Shown here one piece after another: positions 47,123 to 60,600 of a stretch of DNA of 64,000 bases. A program made the position numbers and the translations under genes. Every line of letters begins with the position of its first letter. Within the stretch, counting starts at the first letter, position 1. The stretch spans positions 1 through 64,000 of the forward strand of contig JAFKAC010000150.1 in NCBI GenBank assembly GCA_025766275.1. Reading direction: 5' to 3'. Under the pieces are notes generated by a model that saw only the letters and a program-made list of their open reading frames with translations, ran no database searches and was not told the origin of the DNA. Source of the stretch: Lactarius indigo. Its lineage: Eukaryota > Basidiomycota > Agaricomycetes > Russulales > Russulaceae.

Positions 47123-49005
47123 GGTTCGGACCAGTCTATACTATACTCTATACTTGCAATCGCGGGCCACCGACTTCTTCCGATGGATCACTGGCGACTC
47201 CTTTGGGACAGTACGACGCGGTAGTCATCGGTGGAGGTACGTCTGTCTCCTCATCTTAGATTGAGGTTGAGGTGCTTAATGGCTGTTGGTTTTTAGGTCC
47301 TGATGGTTACGTGGCTGCGATCGAGGCAGCCCAGCTCGGTCTCTAAGCTCGTTTGTGCTTGCGTCGGCCACTTCTCCCGTCGCTTGTCTTATTCTCTTCT
47401 AGACCACATGTATCGAAAAGCGCGGAGCGCTAGACGGGACATACTTGAATGTCGGCTGCATCCAGGTGGTGCTCAATAACTCGTCTATCACTAAACACTC
47501 TATGATGTTAAGAAACGCGGTATCGATGGTGAGTCCTAAACTTCTCATTCCTTTTTTCGCTAATGTCAAAACATATTAAACTAGTAGAAGGTGTCAAACT
47601 GAACCTTCCGCAGATGCTCAAGGCGACATAAGACTCCGTGAACACGGAAGGCATCGAAATCCTCTTCAAGCAAAACAAAGCCGACTATATCAAGCGAACC
47701 GCCTCTTTCGTCTCCCCCAATGCCATCTCCGTACAGCTCATCGACGCGAGTCTACTATAGAAGCGAAGAACATCATCATTGTAACAAGGTCCGAAGTTGC
47801 TCCCTTCCTTGGTAGCGCCACTGAGATAGACGAACAACAGATCATCAGCTCGACTGATGCGCTTTTGTTGCAGAAGGTCCGAGAAGAGGGTTATGATTGG
47901 CAGCAGGATCATTGGACTGGAGATAGGGAGCATATGGAGTCGACTAGGCGCTGAAGCGACCATTATCGAATTATAGTATCGGTGGTCCGGGGATCGACGA
48001 GGAGATCTCGTGCGTTCTGCTTTTAACTTGTGGTGCTACTCTCTTTTGACGTATCACGGCGTGCTTAGGAAGCAGTTCCAGGAATCGATGATGAAGCAAG
48101 GCCCGGGTCCCAAGTTTAAATCGAGCACTAAGGTGCTCTCTGCAGAGAAAATGGACGGGAAAGTGGTCGTCACGGCGGAGGGTGCTAAGGACGGAAAGCA
48201 GGACTCAGTGCGTTACTATTTTACTTTATCTGGGAGAGAATTCGCATGGTATGACAGCTCGAAGCAGATGTTATACTCGTTGCCGTCGGCTGCCGACCAT
48301 ACATACAAGGCCTCGGCGTCGAAAATGTCGACTTGAAGTTGACTCGCGCAGGCGCATCATGATCGGCGACCATCAACACGAGCGTGCCGAACATCAAGTA
48401 CATTGGCGATGTTATATCCGGGCCAATACCCGCGCACAAGGCGGAAGAGGGGGGCATCACGGCGGTCGAGTACTACATCCACACCGGCCATGGTCACGTG
48501 AACTACGGGACGATCCCGAGCGTGGTGTACACGCACTCCGAGATTGCGTGGGTCAAGGAGACGGAGCAGGGACTCAAGACGGACTGCTGGAGTACAAGTC
48601 GGCCGGTTCCCATTCCTTGCTAACTCGCGGGCCGAGACGAACTTGGATACCGAAGGCCAGGTGAAGTTCCTTGTGGAGATGGAGACGGACAGGGACAGGA
48701 TCCTCGACGCACACATCATCGGTGCGTGTCGTGTTTTCCATATTTGGGGCAGAGTTGCTGAGTTTCGTGGGTTCCTTGTGTGTTGATAGGTCCTAATGCT
48801 GGCGAGATGATCACAGAGGGCGCGCTTGCGCTCGAATGTGATGCAAGCGCCGAGAGCATCGCAAGCACGACAAACGCACACGTATGTCCCTCCTTTCTCT
48901 TTTTCGCCCCATCCTGCCTACAATACGTTCCCTTAGCCAACAATGTCCGAGGCGTTCCGCGAGGCAGCCCTGCAAGTGTCTTCTGGCAGTGCGATCCACT
49001 TCTAG
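47123..49005 (+). pseudogene. Lpd-4, main part: decayed dihydrolipoamide dehydrogenase gene
   Basis: Continues from 25882. Blocks: YDAVVIGGG near 47212, GYVAAIEAAQLG, GTYLNVGC near 47436-47460 (first active-site Cys read as Tyr, and the following IPSK lost), FKQNKADYIKRTASFVSPN near 47660-47725, a damaged NAD-binding block near 47890-47945, KQFQESMMKQG near 48070, [20 protein letters not shown] near 48505-48565, and a C-terminal exon ending SGSAIHF with its stop at 49005. Many deletions and stops separate these. Decay predates or accompanies the transposon insertion in its leader. Confidence 0.85.
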
Positions 49006-50088
49006 AGTGAGAGCAATGGTCAGTCTGTGTGAGAGGACTGCCGGGGTGCATCGCGTGCATACATATAAATCACATTTCCTCCGTCGGGTATTTCACTACC
49101 CTGTATCTGGGGCACCTACGACACGAGGGCCATCTACACACAGCCTGAGCCAATACTAATCCCCACTTTACCTTTTTTTGCCTGTGGTACGTTACTTGCG
49201 GTCATGTGATTACTGGCCAGTTCAAGGGCCGGTTTATCTTGGTTCAGTGCCATTGTTACAGTGTCGCTTTCCGAGTTGTCTCCCATAGATCTTATATTTC
49301 ACCTCGCCATCTCTGGACCTTCTCGTCTGAGTGAATGACAAAACTGACGTTTACTGCGTTTTCCTGGTGCTTATTTAGATGCCAAATGTTGTGTCAAAAC
49401 GTGAGAGAACGTTTGAAAAGCCTATGCTTCTACTGTACAAGTCATTTTCATGCGCCGAGGATACTCCAGGATCATCGAGACATCCACGATAAGGTGGACA
49501 GGTGTCTTGAGTGTCTTTCATTTGTTGGAATTTGGTGAGTTCACGCGCGAGTTGTCTCGGCGTGGGATACTGCCCGCATCGGTGTCCGGCATCACCTGCA
49601 CCTCATGTGCGGGTGTTCGCATGTGTGATCGTGTCGTCCATAGTGACTGTGATAAGGGACAATCCCTCAATCTTCTACTTAGTTGAGACGTTGTTCGTGT
49701 TCGTTTCTAACGGAGGGCGGATGCCCGTCTTCATTATTTCACATGTATGTAGACACATTATGCTACAGTCCTTACGATGTGTTTAAGAACGCTTCATGCG
49801 CTCCTGACACCCCAGTCGTTAACTGGGTGTGCCGGCCCGCTGCATTTCATCATCATCTCCTAGACTACTACATGTCACACACCGTAGCAACACATAATCC
49901 GGCTTCGTGGATCCGCGGACTCCATAGCCTGTTTCGAAGAGATAAGGCTCTGTTCATGGATCAATGGTATTGATTCATCGCATTCTCGATTCGAGCACCA
50001 TCACCACATAATACAACTAGCGTACTACGATAAAACGGTCGGATAAGAAAGATGGTGTCACCGAAAAATATAGCCTTGCAGATACCCA
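49006..50088. other. Conserved 3' spacer between Lpd-4 and NLR-D, carrying a 323-bp insertion
   Basis: Same blocks as 8360-9090, with an extra 49522-49844. No gene supported. Confidence 0.5.
49522..49844. mobile_element. Small insertion flanked by TTTCAT, possible solo LTR
   Basis: Absent from the equivalent spots in the other module spacers (near 8848 and 19770). Direct repeats TTTCAT lie at 49516-49521 and 49845-49850. It begins TTGTTGGAATTTGGTGAGTT, resembling starts of Copia-type LTRs, and ends GCTGCA. No coding capacity. Confidence 0.4.
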
Positions 50089-53000
50089 TCACTCGTTCAT
50101 TCGCTCCGATAGTAGTTCGACGATCTCTGTGTATTCATTTTCTTTGGCCTCGTCCAACGGAGTCATTCCATCGTTGCCGCGTGCGTTCACGTTCCCACCG
50201 TGCTTCAATAATAATTGCACGACTTTCAGATGTCCATTGAAGGCTGCATTGTGCAACGGAACCCGGTCAAGGTCATCGCGCGCATTGACTTCGGCATTGT
50301 GTTCAAGAAGTATCTCGGCAACCTCGAGACACCCATTGACTGCTGCAAGGTGCAGTGCGGTCGAATGATTGCCCAGCTGGGCTTCCAGGTCTACGCCACG
50401 GTCGAGTAGCCACCGCACGACATCAGGCAAACCGGTTTCCGATGCACGATGTAGAGGGGTTTCGTCGTAGTCATCCCGGATATTCAGATCGGTGCCATGC
50501 TCCAGTAGCAACCATACAATCTCAACGTCCATTTTGGTGAATGCTGCCTGCCAGGGAGTCCCGTAGGAACCGCCCTTGGTATTCACGTGCTGCGGATGCT
50601 TTGAAAGCACGTGTTCGACCAGAGCCCGGTTTCCAATCCGTACGGCGTAATATAAGGGGGGTGCCTTTGGTTGTGCCGGGCTTTTCCCCGACATCGAGGG
50701 CCCATCAATGTTGTGGAGCCAGATCCATGCAGCGAAATGCGGCTTGTCTGCGTCGAGCAGTTCGTCGATAGCATCCTTCGCGTGCGACAAAACATTCTCG
50801 GACGTCACGTGGTCGGACCAGTGCTCTGCTGCGTATTTGGCCAGGGGAAATCCCGTGATGCTGTCGCGGTCAACTCGCTCATCGAGCCGGAGGAGGACAC
50901 CTAGAGACGCTTGCGCTAGAATCGTGTGCGCAGACTCGAGTCGAATATGGAATCGCGACTCCTCTCCGACACAACTTGCAAGCCGATTTGATGTCAGGAA
51001 CTCTTTCACAGAGAAGTGCGAGAACTGAACCACCCGGGAATCACCATCCATGACGACGGTCACCAAACTGGAGCATGCTGATAGCACCGCCTCTTCGTTG
51101 TCTTCCCACCGCCAATCTGCATTCAACTTCGGGCCGCCGCGCGCGTTGAAGTCGATGGCCAGGACTTCGGCAAGTTCTTCGACTCGAAGTGGACGAACGG
51201 CCACAGTCAGGCATTGCAGTAGACGATATGCATGATCTATGTTCGCTCGGCTGATTTCCCTTAGTATCCGCTCGTATGTCTCGTCCAGGGATTTGGGTAA
51301 TTCGTCCAGGATGTTGAGGACGCTCGATGGGAAACAGTGGCGTAGTATCTCCAATTGACAGAATACCCATCGGAACCTGCGCCGAATCAATCTTCAGCGA
51401 GCACAACAACGGAGTAGCGATGGGCTTACATTCCATCAGCCTTGGTTGAAAGTCTTTCGACGACCAGGTCCCTTTCCTCCGCTCTCCATCGACGCATCCT
51501 GGAGTCCGAGTGAACAACCGAGTTGACATAGTTCGCGATATCCGCGCTCTGTCCGCTTTCATCATGAAGTGATATCCGGTGGGCTGCCAGTGGCTCGAGG
51601 GCATTACGGATGTCGATCTCGGGTCGACTCGTGATACACATATGCAAGTTCGAAAGTTTCAACCCGACGAGATCCTTGACAAGTCGCAGGACCTTTTCGC
51701 GAGGTGATGGCACCCCTGATGTGTTGACACATTCGTCGACCGCGTCCAAGATGAGGTAGATTGGTGTTTGTCCGAGGGCCACGAGCATGGTCTTGAGGCA
51801 CTGCGCAAGTGCGTCCTCATTTGGCTGGACTGATCCCTGACGATGAGCGGAGTACAAGTCATGAAGAATGTCGCAGTAAACATCGGACTGATGAGAGAGC
51901 TGGATGAGAAGAGAGCAGAGCAGAGCACGGGAATCCTGCTTTGCGGTGTCCTTGAAGTCAAAATAGAAGTAGGCCATCGACGCGAACCCGGCATTGCAGA
52001 CGTCTTCTATATCTCGGATGATCACGGAGCTGGACGAAATCAAAAACTTGAGCGCAAATATAGACGCAATTCGTCAGGGAGAAACGAACCTAAGAATACT
52101 TTTTCCCGAGCCCGCTAAGGGACAACAGGAAGGTGTTAGTATGAATTCGGTCGGAGAGCAATGGACGTACGTTTTCCATGAACCCACAACAGGCAGCCAT
52201 CAGCCCTCCAACGGTTGAAGGCGTCACCTCGAGTGAGCCATGCTGCGGTACCCTCGTGATGGGCACCGCAAGCAGTGTTGTAATTGATGGACGGATCGGG
52301 GGGAGAGATCCAGTTTCGGAGTTCACGTCGAAGCTGGTTACCTGTGAAGTACGTGAGCAGCCGCGGCTAATGTCAGTATGTAAATCACTGACGGTTCATA
52401 TCGTCTACGGTATTCATGATCCGTTGCATTGCTGCGGTTCTTTCCTTCCCTCCTAGGAAAGCCGAAGTATGAGGATGGTGCGTAGATCATATACGCACGG
52501 AAAAACACACCGTCAACGATTAGCTTCACGACACCTTGGACCCTTCCGTCGACACCCTGGACCCTTTCGTCGATACCTTGGACCCTTTCGTCAACACCTT
52601 GGACCCTCTCGTCAACACCTTGGACCCTCTCGTCGACGCCATGGGCCACCTCGTCGACGCCCTGTACTCTTTCGTCAACACCCCGGACCCTTTCGTCGAC
52701 ACCCTCCACCTTCCCGTTGACGTCTTGCACCCCCTTTCCGACGCACTTCACCTCGTAATCCACACTATGCGTCAGCCTCACGAGTTCCGCAGTCGCCATT
52801 CGGGCTTCTTCTTGCGTCAATTTGTCGAGTCTCTCCAACGCGTCCTCAATATCTCGTCTTCCAACAAGCTTTTTGAAGAATTTCTCTGAATGACGTCTAA
52901 TGAAAAGAAATCGCTGTATAAATTGGAGAATAACATACTCGCTCTCCCTTGTCTGATCTCCTTGGTAGCTATTGCGAAAATGGACAACACCTCGACCATA

Positions 53001-53583
53001 ATATTCACCACAATGTCCGTCATAGCTGTCGTCTGTGGAACTTCTGTGTAGGCCTCAAGCCGTTTGAAGAAGTTCTCGATGCGTTCGAAGATGTCGATGA
53101 GAACACCGTGGCTGGCAGCAACATCCTTGGATGCCTAAATGATCGAGCTGTCACAATTGTCCACAGAGTGAAGTCGACGAAATACTCACCAAGAGCAAAA
53201 CTCCAATTCCGGCAAAAATCACCTTGGCAGGAGAGAACACCTAGAAAATGAGAGTGAGCGCGCAAATTGGGACAAGGCAGCCTCCAGATAGTCACCAAAC
53301 CAACGCCCTCACCGAGCGTAGCAGAGAACGCGTAAAGCACGTTCACGGTCGGATTAAGCCACTTTGTCAACCTCTCATCATCCCGCCGAGACTGATCGAA
53401 CTCCTCGACCTGGGCTCTAAGCACGATGAGAATTGCATCGGGAGAGTTGCAAGTCTTGAGCTGGGTGGCTAAGGGGTGAGAGGTGATGTCTTGTCCTGTT
53501 CGCTTTTTGTAGGCTTTAACGGCAGTTTGGAAGATAGAGTCGAAGTTGGAGGAAGAGGTGGTTGGGAGAGGGGACTGAGACAT
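50089..53583 (-). CDS. NLR-D: Goodbye - heptad coil - NACHT - ankyrin STAND protein, intact, 9 exons
   Basis: Exons (minus): 53583-53296, 53240-53190, 53134-52939, 52885-52511, 52452-52393, 52341-52171, 52116-52092, 52029-51430 and 51376-50089; 3054 nt, 1017 aa, all in phase. Goodbye-like domain ~12-180; heptad region ~200-300 with almost perfect GVDERVQ repeats; P-loop GKPGSGKS; Walker B IYLILDAVDEC; six ankyrin repeats in the last ~190 residues. The N-terminal two thirds are nearly identical to NLR-B. The ankyrin repeats differ most (for example KMDVEIVWLLLEHGTDLNIR). The heptad exon lacks the degenerate 3' heptads of the other copies and runs GRVQGVVKLIVDG. Confidence 0.9.
52540..52700 (-). 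repeat. 21-bp minisatellite coding for heptads in NLR-D exon 4
   Basis: About eight units, each reading GVDERVQ with few changes. It is the most homogeneous heptad array of the five copies. Confidence 0.85.
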
Positions 53584-54240
53584 GGTGTAGCCGTATGTCG
53601 ATTTGGGCTGAGAGGAGAGGAGAGACGACCGGATGACCTGTGACTGTAATTAAATGGAGAGAGCTGAGGCAGGACGCGGACGAGGCACAGCCTCGTGTAC
53701 TGCAAAAGATTCGGGTGATCTGGATAAGGATGATAGACGCGCTACCGACGTGATAACAATAAATACGGCAACTTGATGGCATCGTGGTGGATGCGGTGTG
53801 GATAGGGAAATAGTTCGAGTTGAAAGAAGTAAGGACTGTCGTCGATGGCAATGACTCGGGGCTCATACTAGCCGTCGGATACCTGGCATATGTACAACAT
53901 GACAAGGCCCAAATAATATGGGACTAACCAAAGGGCTGGTCTATAATTAATTTTTCCTGTGTGCGATATGTAGCACTACAACACGGTTACACCGGCGTCC
54001 AATGTCCGGAACAATCTCAATACGAGACACCTTAGGGATCGGTTGTGGCTCAAGTTAACGGGGCTTTCACCCCCATATTTCTTGCGCTATCACCTTGAGC
54101 AATGCGTTTGTTGAGTTTGGAGTATGTAAGTATATAAGCTCTTCCTCAATTGTGAAGGACGGTAGTATGTTCAAAAGTCGGTCCAAGTCGGGCGTCCCAA
54201 GACTCGAAACCTATCGAGCCCAGAGAAAGCCAACGTCTAA
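53584..54240. other. NLR-D upstream spacer
   Basis: No gene seen. Conserved NLR 5' block as in 12627-13315. Confidence 0.45.
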
Positions 54241-55330
54241 AATGTCGAGGGGCGAGTAGCCATCAAGCAGCGAGATTGTACGAGCCACGTTCCGCGTCTT
54301 TGTAATCAGCCGGTGCCCGAGGATAGACGACCCGGATAAGGAGGAGAGACGCATGGGAGCCGCTTGTGCTGGACATAACTATCTCGACGCCATGAGGAAG
54401 TTCCAGAATCTGATACCTTGCGATGATGTCGGAAATGCCGCGACCCGTAGCACTGCACGAAACACGGAGCACGGATATGTCAGCTGAGTTAGAGACCTTG
54501 ATATTGGTTGCCGAAATTACAGACGAAGAGAGGCGCGGCTTGCAGTTGGTAGCTCGCGCGCTGGAAGACGGTAGTGCGAAAGCTGCCGCCGGAAAGTCTC
54601 GGCGCGATCTCAGGCTCGTAGCCCGTGGTCCCGTCGACGGAAGCGACCCAGGGACCCGTGAACGGGTGATGGTGTGGGCGACCTGTGCACGAGCTTCTTC
54701 CAGGACTCTTCCGAGCCATACACAATGCACACGTACAGGTTGTGGAGAACATAGGCATACACTGGACGGAGCCGTCGTCGTCGGTCATATGGTCGCTTTT
54801 GCCGGCGCCGAAATCACCGTTGGCGAGAACTGACCTCGCATGTGCCGAGCTGCGCGAACACATACTGTACCTTTTGTATTCTCTCGGGGAGGCTCGGTCA
54901 TACGATGTCGGCAGAAAGTCCAGGTGGCTAAGGGTGTATCGGAGGCGAGTAACCAGTCGTCCGTGCCCGGCGACCGGCGGCCAGTGTTGCCGAAGATGCG
55001 CGGGGTCTGATGCTTACACCTAAATTGAGCCTGGAGTCGAGATGGGTCGAATTTTATCCCCGTCGTCAACTTATACGACAGTGAAGGTGGCGTCGACGCT
55101 GTCGATGCGGTGTTTGGTTTGAACATGAACGCGGCCAAATCTCTTGGGCACGGGTACTGCCTGGAAATCCCGGCCCTGAATCCCCAAGCATGTTCTGGTC
55201 CGTCGCAGAAAGTGCGTGGGTGAATTTGTTGTACAGCCAGCGCACGAACGACTGTGGCTCGGCATAGTCACGGCTCTCCTAATCCAGCCTCGCTGCAGCA
55301 TATTGGGGTGCATTCACGGCGTCTCCCACT
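54241..55330 (-). pseudogene. S53-4: decayed sedolisin gene
   Basis: The clearest sedolisin signature of the window is here on the minus strand near 54560-54665: GPWVASVDGTTGYEPEIAPR, LSGGSF and VFQRASYQ, matching the family VTSVGGT...PE-A...SGGGFS..F..PxYQ. Upstream NGDFGAGKSDHMTDDD (family GDSGVG) lies near 54785-54835, and downstream a SLLDGYSPLD-like block near 54245-54290. The C-terminal NPGC block is deleted. Frame changes and the unreadable serine loop make it non-functional. 55331-55610 upstream shows no gene. Confidence 0.65.
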
Positions 55331-55610
55331 ACATGGGCGGGGAAGCAATGTGTTTTTCTGGCGCCACAATTAGCACATGGATGTCTGCACCGTGGGAAGC
55401 GCATAGCAACAGGGCAGACAATGAGAGCCTCGTTTGAGTGCCAGTACAGCTGATATGACGCATTGAGAGCATTTTCTGGGTCAAGGACACGCCATTGAGT
55501 GTCAGTGTGTTACTACCACGGGCAAATGAGACGGAAGAGGAATGAAGCTAGTGAGGGTTGTAGTATCCAGACCAGGGTTGTATCTGGATGCAGAGCGACA
55601 AGCTCAGGAG

Positions 55611-57480
55611 AGGGGCCGCGCTCTAAATAAGTACAATATTATGTAATGTAGGATCTGTGAGTTGTGAGTTTGGATGACGCACTCACTCATCTTAGACTGA
55701 AGGCGAGGCGCATAACGTTGGTTTGTAGGTCCCGTGGCTGAGATCAAGGCAGCCCAGCTTGGTCTCAAAGTCTGTTCGTGGCTGCGTCGACCGCTTATCC
55801 CGTTGCTCATCTCGTTCTTCACTAGACCGCACGCATATAGACCGCACGCATATAAAAGCGTGGAATGCTAGGTGGGACGCACTTGAACGTCGGCTGTATT
55901 CTTTCCAAGGCGATGCTTAACAACTCGCAAATCTGCCACCAAACACTCCATGATATCAAGAAACGTGGCATCGACGGTGCATCGTTAACTTCTTCCAATG
56001 CCATTTTTCACTGACTTTTTAAAAAAAAATAAAAGCCGGTCGAAGACGTCAAACTGAATCCTCCGAAGGTGCTCAAAGCGAAGGAAGACTCCGTCGATAG
56101 CTTCACAAAGAGTATCGAAATCCTCTTCAAGGTGAACAAAGTCGACTACATCATCAAAGTAACTGCCTCTTCCCAATACCATCTCCGTGCAGATCGGCGG
56201 CGGCGGCGAGTCTACCATGGAAGCGAAGAGCATTATGATTGCGATAGGGTCCGTGATTGCACCCGTCCCCGATGGCGCCATCGAGATAGACAGCCAACAG
56301 ATCGTCAGCTCGACTGGTGCGCTTTCACTGCAGAAGGTCATAGAAAGGGTGGTAGTCATTGACGGCAGCACCGTTAGACTGGAGATGGGCAGAGTATGGA
56401 GTCGACCAAGATCATTGGCAGCGTAGGCATTGACGAGGAGATCTCTGTGTTCGCACCGTATTCGAGCGCAAGCATGCCCTCTGCGATCATCGCGCCAGCA
56501 TTTGGACCTATCAACGTACAAGGGGGCATGAAATTCGGCAACTCAGTCCTAAGTGCGGAAAATAGCACACCCACAGATGGTGTGCACCCCGAGGATCCGG
56601 TCTGTCTCCACCTTTATGAGGAGCTTGACCCGGCCTTCGGTATCCAAGTTCGTCTTGGCCCGCAAGTTAGCAAGGAACTGGAATCGGCCAACCTTGTACT
56701 ACTTCACGCTGCCCGTCTTCTCGACCCACGCAACCTCGGGGTGCATGTACATGTACACCACGCTAGGGATCGTCCCGTAGTTCACGTGACCATGGCCGCG
56801 ATGGATGTACTCCACCGCCGCGATGCCCTCTTCCTCAGCCTTGTGCGCGAGCATCGGTCCAAAGGTTACGTCGCCGATGTGCTTGATTTTCGGAACGCTT
56901 GTGTTGAACTGGTCGTCGGTCGCGATGCGCCCGCGCGAGTCGACTTCGACACCGACATTTTCGAGGCCGAGGTCTTGGATATATGGTCGGCGGCCAACGG
57001 CGAGTACAACGTCTGTTTCTAGCTGCCTCATACTATGTAAATTTTCTCACAGATCAAGTAAAATGAGAGTGACGCACCGAGTCATGCATGCCGTCCTTAC
57101 CAGCCACTGTTGTGACGACTACCTTCCTATCCTTCTTCTCTGAGGAGAGTGCTTTGGTACTCAATTTGAACTTGAGACCTTGCTTCGTCATAGGGTTCTG
57201 GAACTGCTTCCTTAGCACACCGTGATATGTTAGAGGACAGCGACACCACAAGCGAAATCGAGGGAACGCACGAGGACATCGCACGCACGACACACGCACG
57301 CGTATGTCCCTCCTTTCCTATTTCTTCGACGCCGCGTCCTGACCACGACTTTCCCTTCTCTCAGTAAATGCTGTCCGAGGCGTTCCGCAAAGCCGCCACA
57401 GGAAGGATCGTCGAGACATCCACGATAAGGTAGACAGGGGTCTTTGGTGTTTTTCATTCCTTGCGCTATATACCGTAGCA
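55611..57480 (+). pseudogene. Lpd-5: decayed dihydrolipoamide dehydrogenase gene with internal inversion
   Basis: Plus-strand blocks: GTHLNVGC near 55878-55905 (first active-site Cys read as His), DIKKRGID near 55950, a damaged segment to 56300, [11 protein letters not shown], and a NAD-binding block with VVVIDGSTVRLEMG near 56350-56390. From about 56447 to 57277 the sequence is inverted: the minus strand there reads [40 protein letters not shown] and [20 protein letters not shown]. Plus-strand order resumes with the C-terminal DIARTTHAR exon near 57278. The last exon is fused to downstream spacer as in Lpd-1 (AFRKAATGRIV). Confidence 0.85.
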
Positions 57481-57687
57481 ATCCATAATCCGGTTTCATG
57501 CATCCGCAGATTCCATAGCACGTTTCAAGGAGGTAACTCTCTGTTGCTGGATCAATGGTATTTGATTCATCACATTCCCCAACTTAAGCACCATAAATGT
57601 ATGATACAACTAACGTACTACAATAAATCATTCGGATACGACATAATAAAAAGCCGTCACCCAAAAGTATAGTCTCGTAGATACCCA

Positions 57688-60600
57688 TCACTCGTTCGTT
57701 TGCTCGGATAGTAGTTTGACGATCTCCGTGTATCCTCGCGATTTGGCTTCGTCCGACGGAGTCTTGCCGTCGTTACCGCGCGCGTTCACGCTCCCACCGT
57801 GCTTCGATAGTAATCGCACGACTTCCAGATGTCCTTGGGAGGCTGCATCGTGCAACGGGACCCGGCCTCGCCTATCGCGCGCGTTGACCTCGGCATTGTA
57901 CTCAAGAAGTACCTCGGCAACCTCGAGACTTCCATTGGACGCTGCAAAGTGCAGTGCAGTCGATCGATCTTCCGCCTGGGCTTCGAGGTCCACGCCACGG
58001 TCGAGTAGCCACCGCACAACATCAAGGAAGCCGACGACCGATGCGCGATGCAGAGGAGTTTCGTCGTCGTTGTCCCGGATATTCAGATCGGCGCCATTCT
58101 CCAGTAGCAACCATACAATCTCGACGTCCCTTTTGGTGAACGCTGCATGCAAAGGAGTCCCGTAGTGACCACCCTTGGCGTTGACATCCTGCGGGCGCTT
58201 CGAAAGAACGTGTTCTACCAGGGCCCGGTTCCCAATCCGTACGGCGGAATATAAGGGGGATGCTTTTGGTTGTCCTGGGCTTCTCTTGGGAATCGAGGGC
58301 CAGTCAGCGTCGTGGAGCCAGACCCATGCAGCGAAATGTGGCTTGTCTGCGTCAAACAGTTCGTCGATCCCATCCTTCGCGTGCGACAAAACATTCTCGA
58401 ACTTCACGTGGTCGGACCAGTGCTCTGCTGCGTATTTGGCCAGGGGAAATCCCGTGATGCTGTCGCGGTCAACTTGCTCATCAAGTCGGAGGAGGACACC
58501 TAGAGACGCTTGCGCTAGAATCGTGTGCGCAGACTCGAGTCGAATATGGAATCGCGACTCCTCTCCGACACAACTTGCAAGCCGATTTGATGTAAGGAAC
58601 TCTTTCACGGAGAAGTGCGAGAACTGAACAACCCGGGAACGACCATTCATGACGACGGTCACCAAACTGGAGCATGCTGACAGCACCGCCTCTTCGTTGT
58701 CTTCCCACCGCCAATCCGCGTTCAACTTCGGGCCGCCGCGCGCGTTGAAGTCGATGGCCAGAACCTCGGCAAGTTCTTCGACTCGAAGTGGACGAACGGC
58801 CACAGTCAGGCATTGCAGTAGACGATAAGCGTGATCTCTGTTCGCTCGGCTGATTTCCCTTAGTATCCGCTCGTATGTCTCGTCCAGGGACTCGGGCAAT
58901 TCGTCCAGGATGTTGAGTATGCTCGATGGGAAACAGTGGCGTAGTATCTCCAATTGACAGAATACCCATCGAAACCTGCGCCGAATCAATCTTCAGCGAG
59001 CACAACAACGGAGTAGCGATGGGCTTACATTCCATCAGCCTTATTTGAGAGTCTTTCGACGACCATGTCCCTTTCCTCCGCTCTCCATCGACGCATCCTC
59101 GAGTCCGAGTAAACAACCGAGCTAACATAGTTTGCAATGTCCGCTTTCTGTCCGCTTTCATTGTGAAGTGAGATCTGGTGGGCCGCCAGTGGCTCGAGGG
59201 CATTACGGATGTCGATCTCGGGTCGACTCGTGATACACATATGCAAGTTCGAAAGTTTCAACCCGACGAGATCCTTGACAAGTCGCAGGACCTTTTCGCG
59301 AGGTGATGGCACCCCTGATGTGTTGAGGCATTCATCAACGGCGTCTAAGATGAGGTAGATTGGAGTTTGTCCGAGGGCCACGAGCATGGTCTTGAGGCAC
59401 TGCGCGAGCGCGTCATCATTTGGCTGTACTGATCCCTGACGATGAGTGGAGTACAAGTCATGAAGAATGTCGCAATAAACATCGGACTGATGAGAGAGCT
59501 GGATGAGAAGGGAGGAGAGGAGAGCACGGGAGTCCTGCTTTGCGGTGTCCTTGAAGTCAAAATAGAAGTAGGCCATCGACGCGAACCCGGCATTGCAGAC
59601 GTCTTCTATATCTCGGATGATCACGGAACTGGACGAAATCACAGCTTGAGCGCTACTATAGACGCAATTCTTCAGAGAGAAACCGACCTAAGAATACTTT
59701 TTCCTGAGCCCGCTAAGGGACAGGAAGGTGTTAGTATGAATTCGGTCGAAGAGCAAGGGACGTACGTTTTCCATGAACCCACAACAGGCAGCCATCGGCT
59801 CTCCAACGGTTGAAGGCGTCACCTCGAGTGAGCCATGCTGCGGTACCCTCGTGGTGAGCACCACAGGCGGTGTTGTAATTGATGGACGGATCGGGGGGAG
59901 AGATCCAGTTTCGGAGGTCACGTCGAAGCTGGTTACCTGTTAACTATATGAGCAGCCGCGGTTAATGACAGTGTAGAAATCACTGACGGTTCATATCGTC
60001 TACGGTGTTCACGATCTGTTGTATTGTTGCGCTTCTTTGCTTCCCTTCTAAGCAAGCCAAAGTGTGAGTACGTCGCGTAGAATAGATAAGCAGAATCACA
60101 TACCATCGAGGATTAGCTTCACATCGTCGTTGATGACTGCCACCCTATGATCGACTTGTTTCACTCCGTCGTTGACTGCCCGTACATTCTGGTCAACGCG
60201 TTGGACCCCCTCTCCGACGCCCTGGACTCTTTCGTCGACGCCTTGGACCCTCTTGTTGACACCATGCACCCTCTCGTCGATGCCATGTACCCTCCCGTCG
60301 ATACCCTGGACCCTCTCGTCAACACCTTGGACCCTCTCGTCGACGCCCTGGACCCTTTCGTCGACACACTCCACCTTCCCGTCGACGTCCTGCACCCACT
60401 TCTTGACACCTTCCACCTGGAAACCAACGCCGATCACCTTGTCGTCCACACCATGTGTCAGCCTCAGGACTTCTGCGGTCGCCATCCGCGCCTCGTCTTG
60501 TGTCAATCTGTCGAGTTTCTGCAGCGCGTCCTCGATATCTCGTCTTCCAACAAGCTTTTTGAAGAATTTCTCTGAATAAAAATCTAATGAGATCAGATCA

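Noticed and set aside
56396..57022. A plus-strand 208-aa open frame in Lpd-5
   Set aside because: It is the antisense of the inverted Lpd segment; the minus strand carries the E3 motifs.
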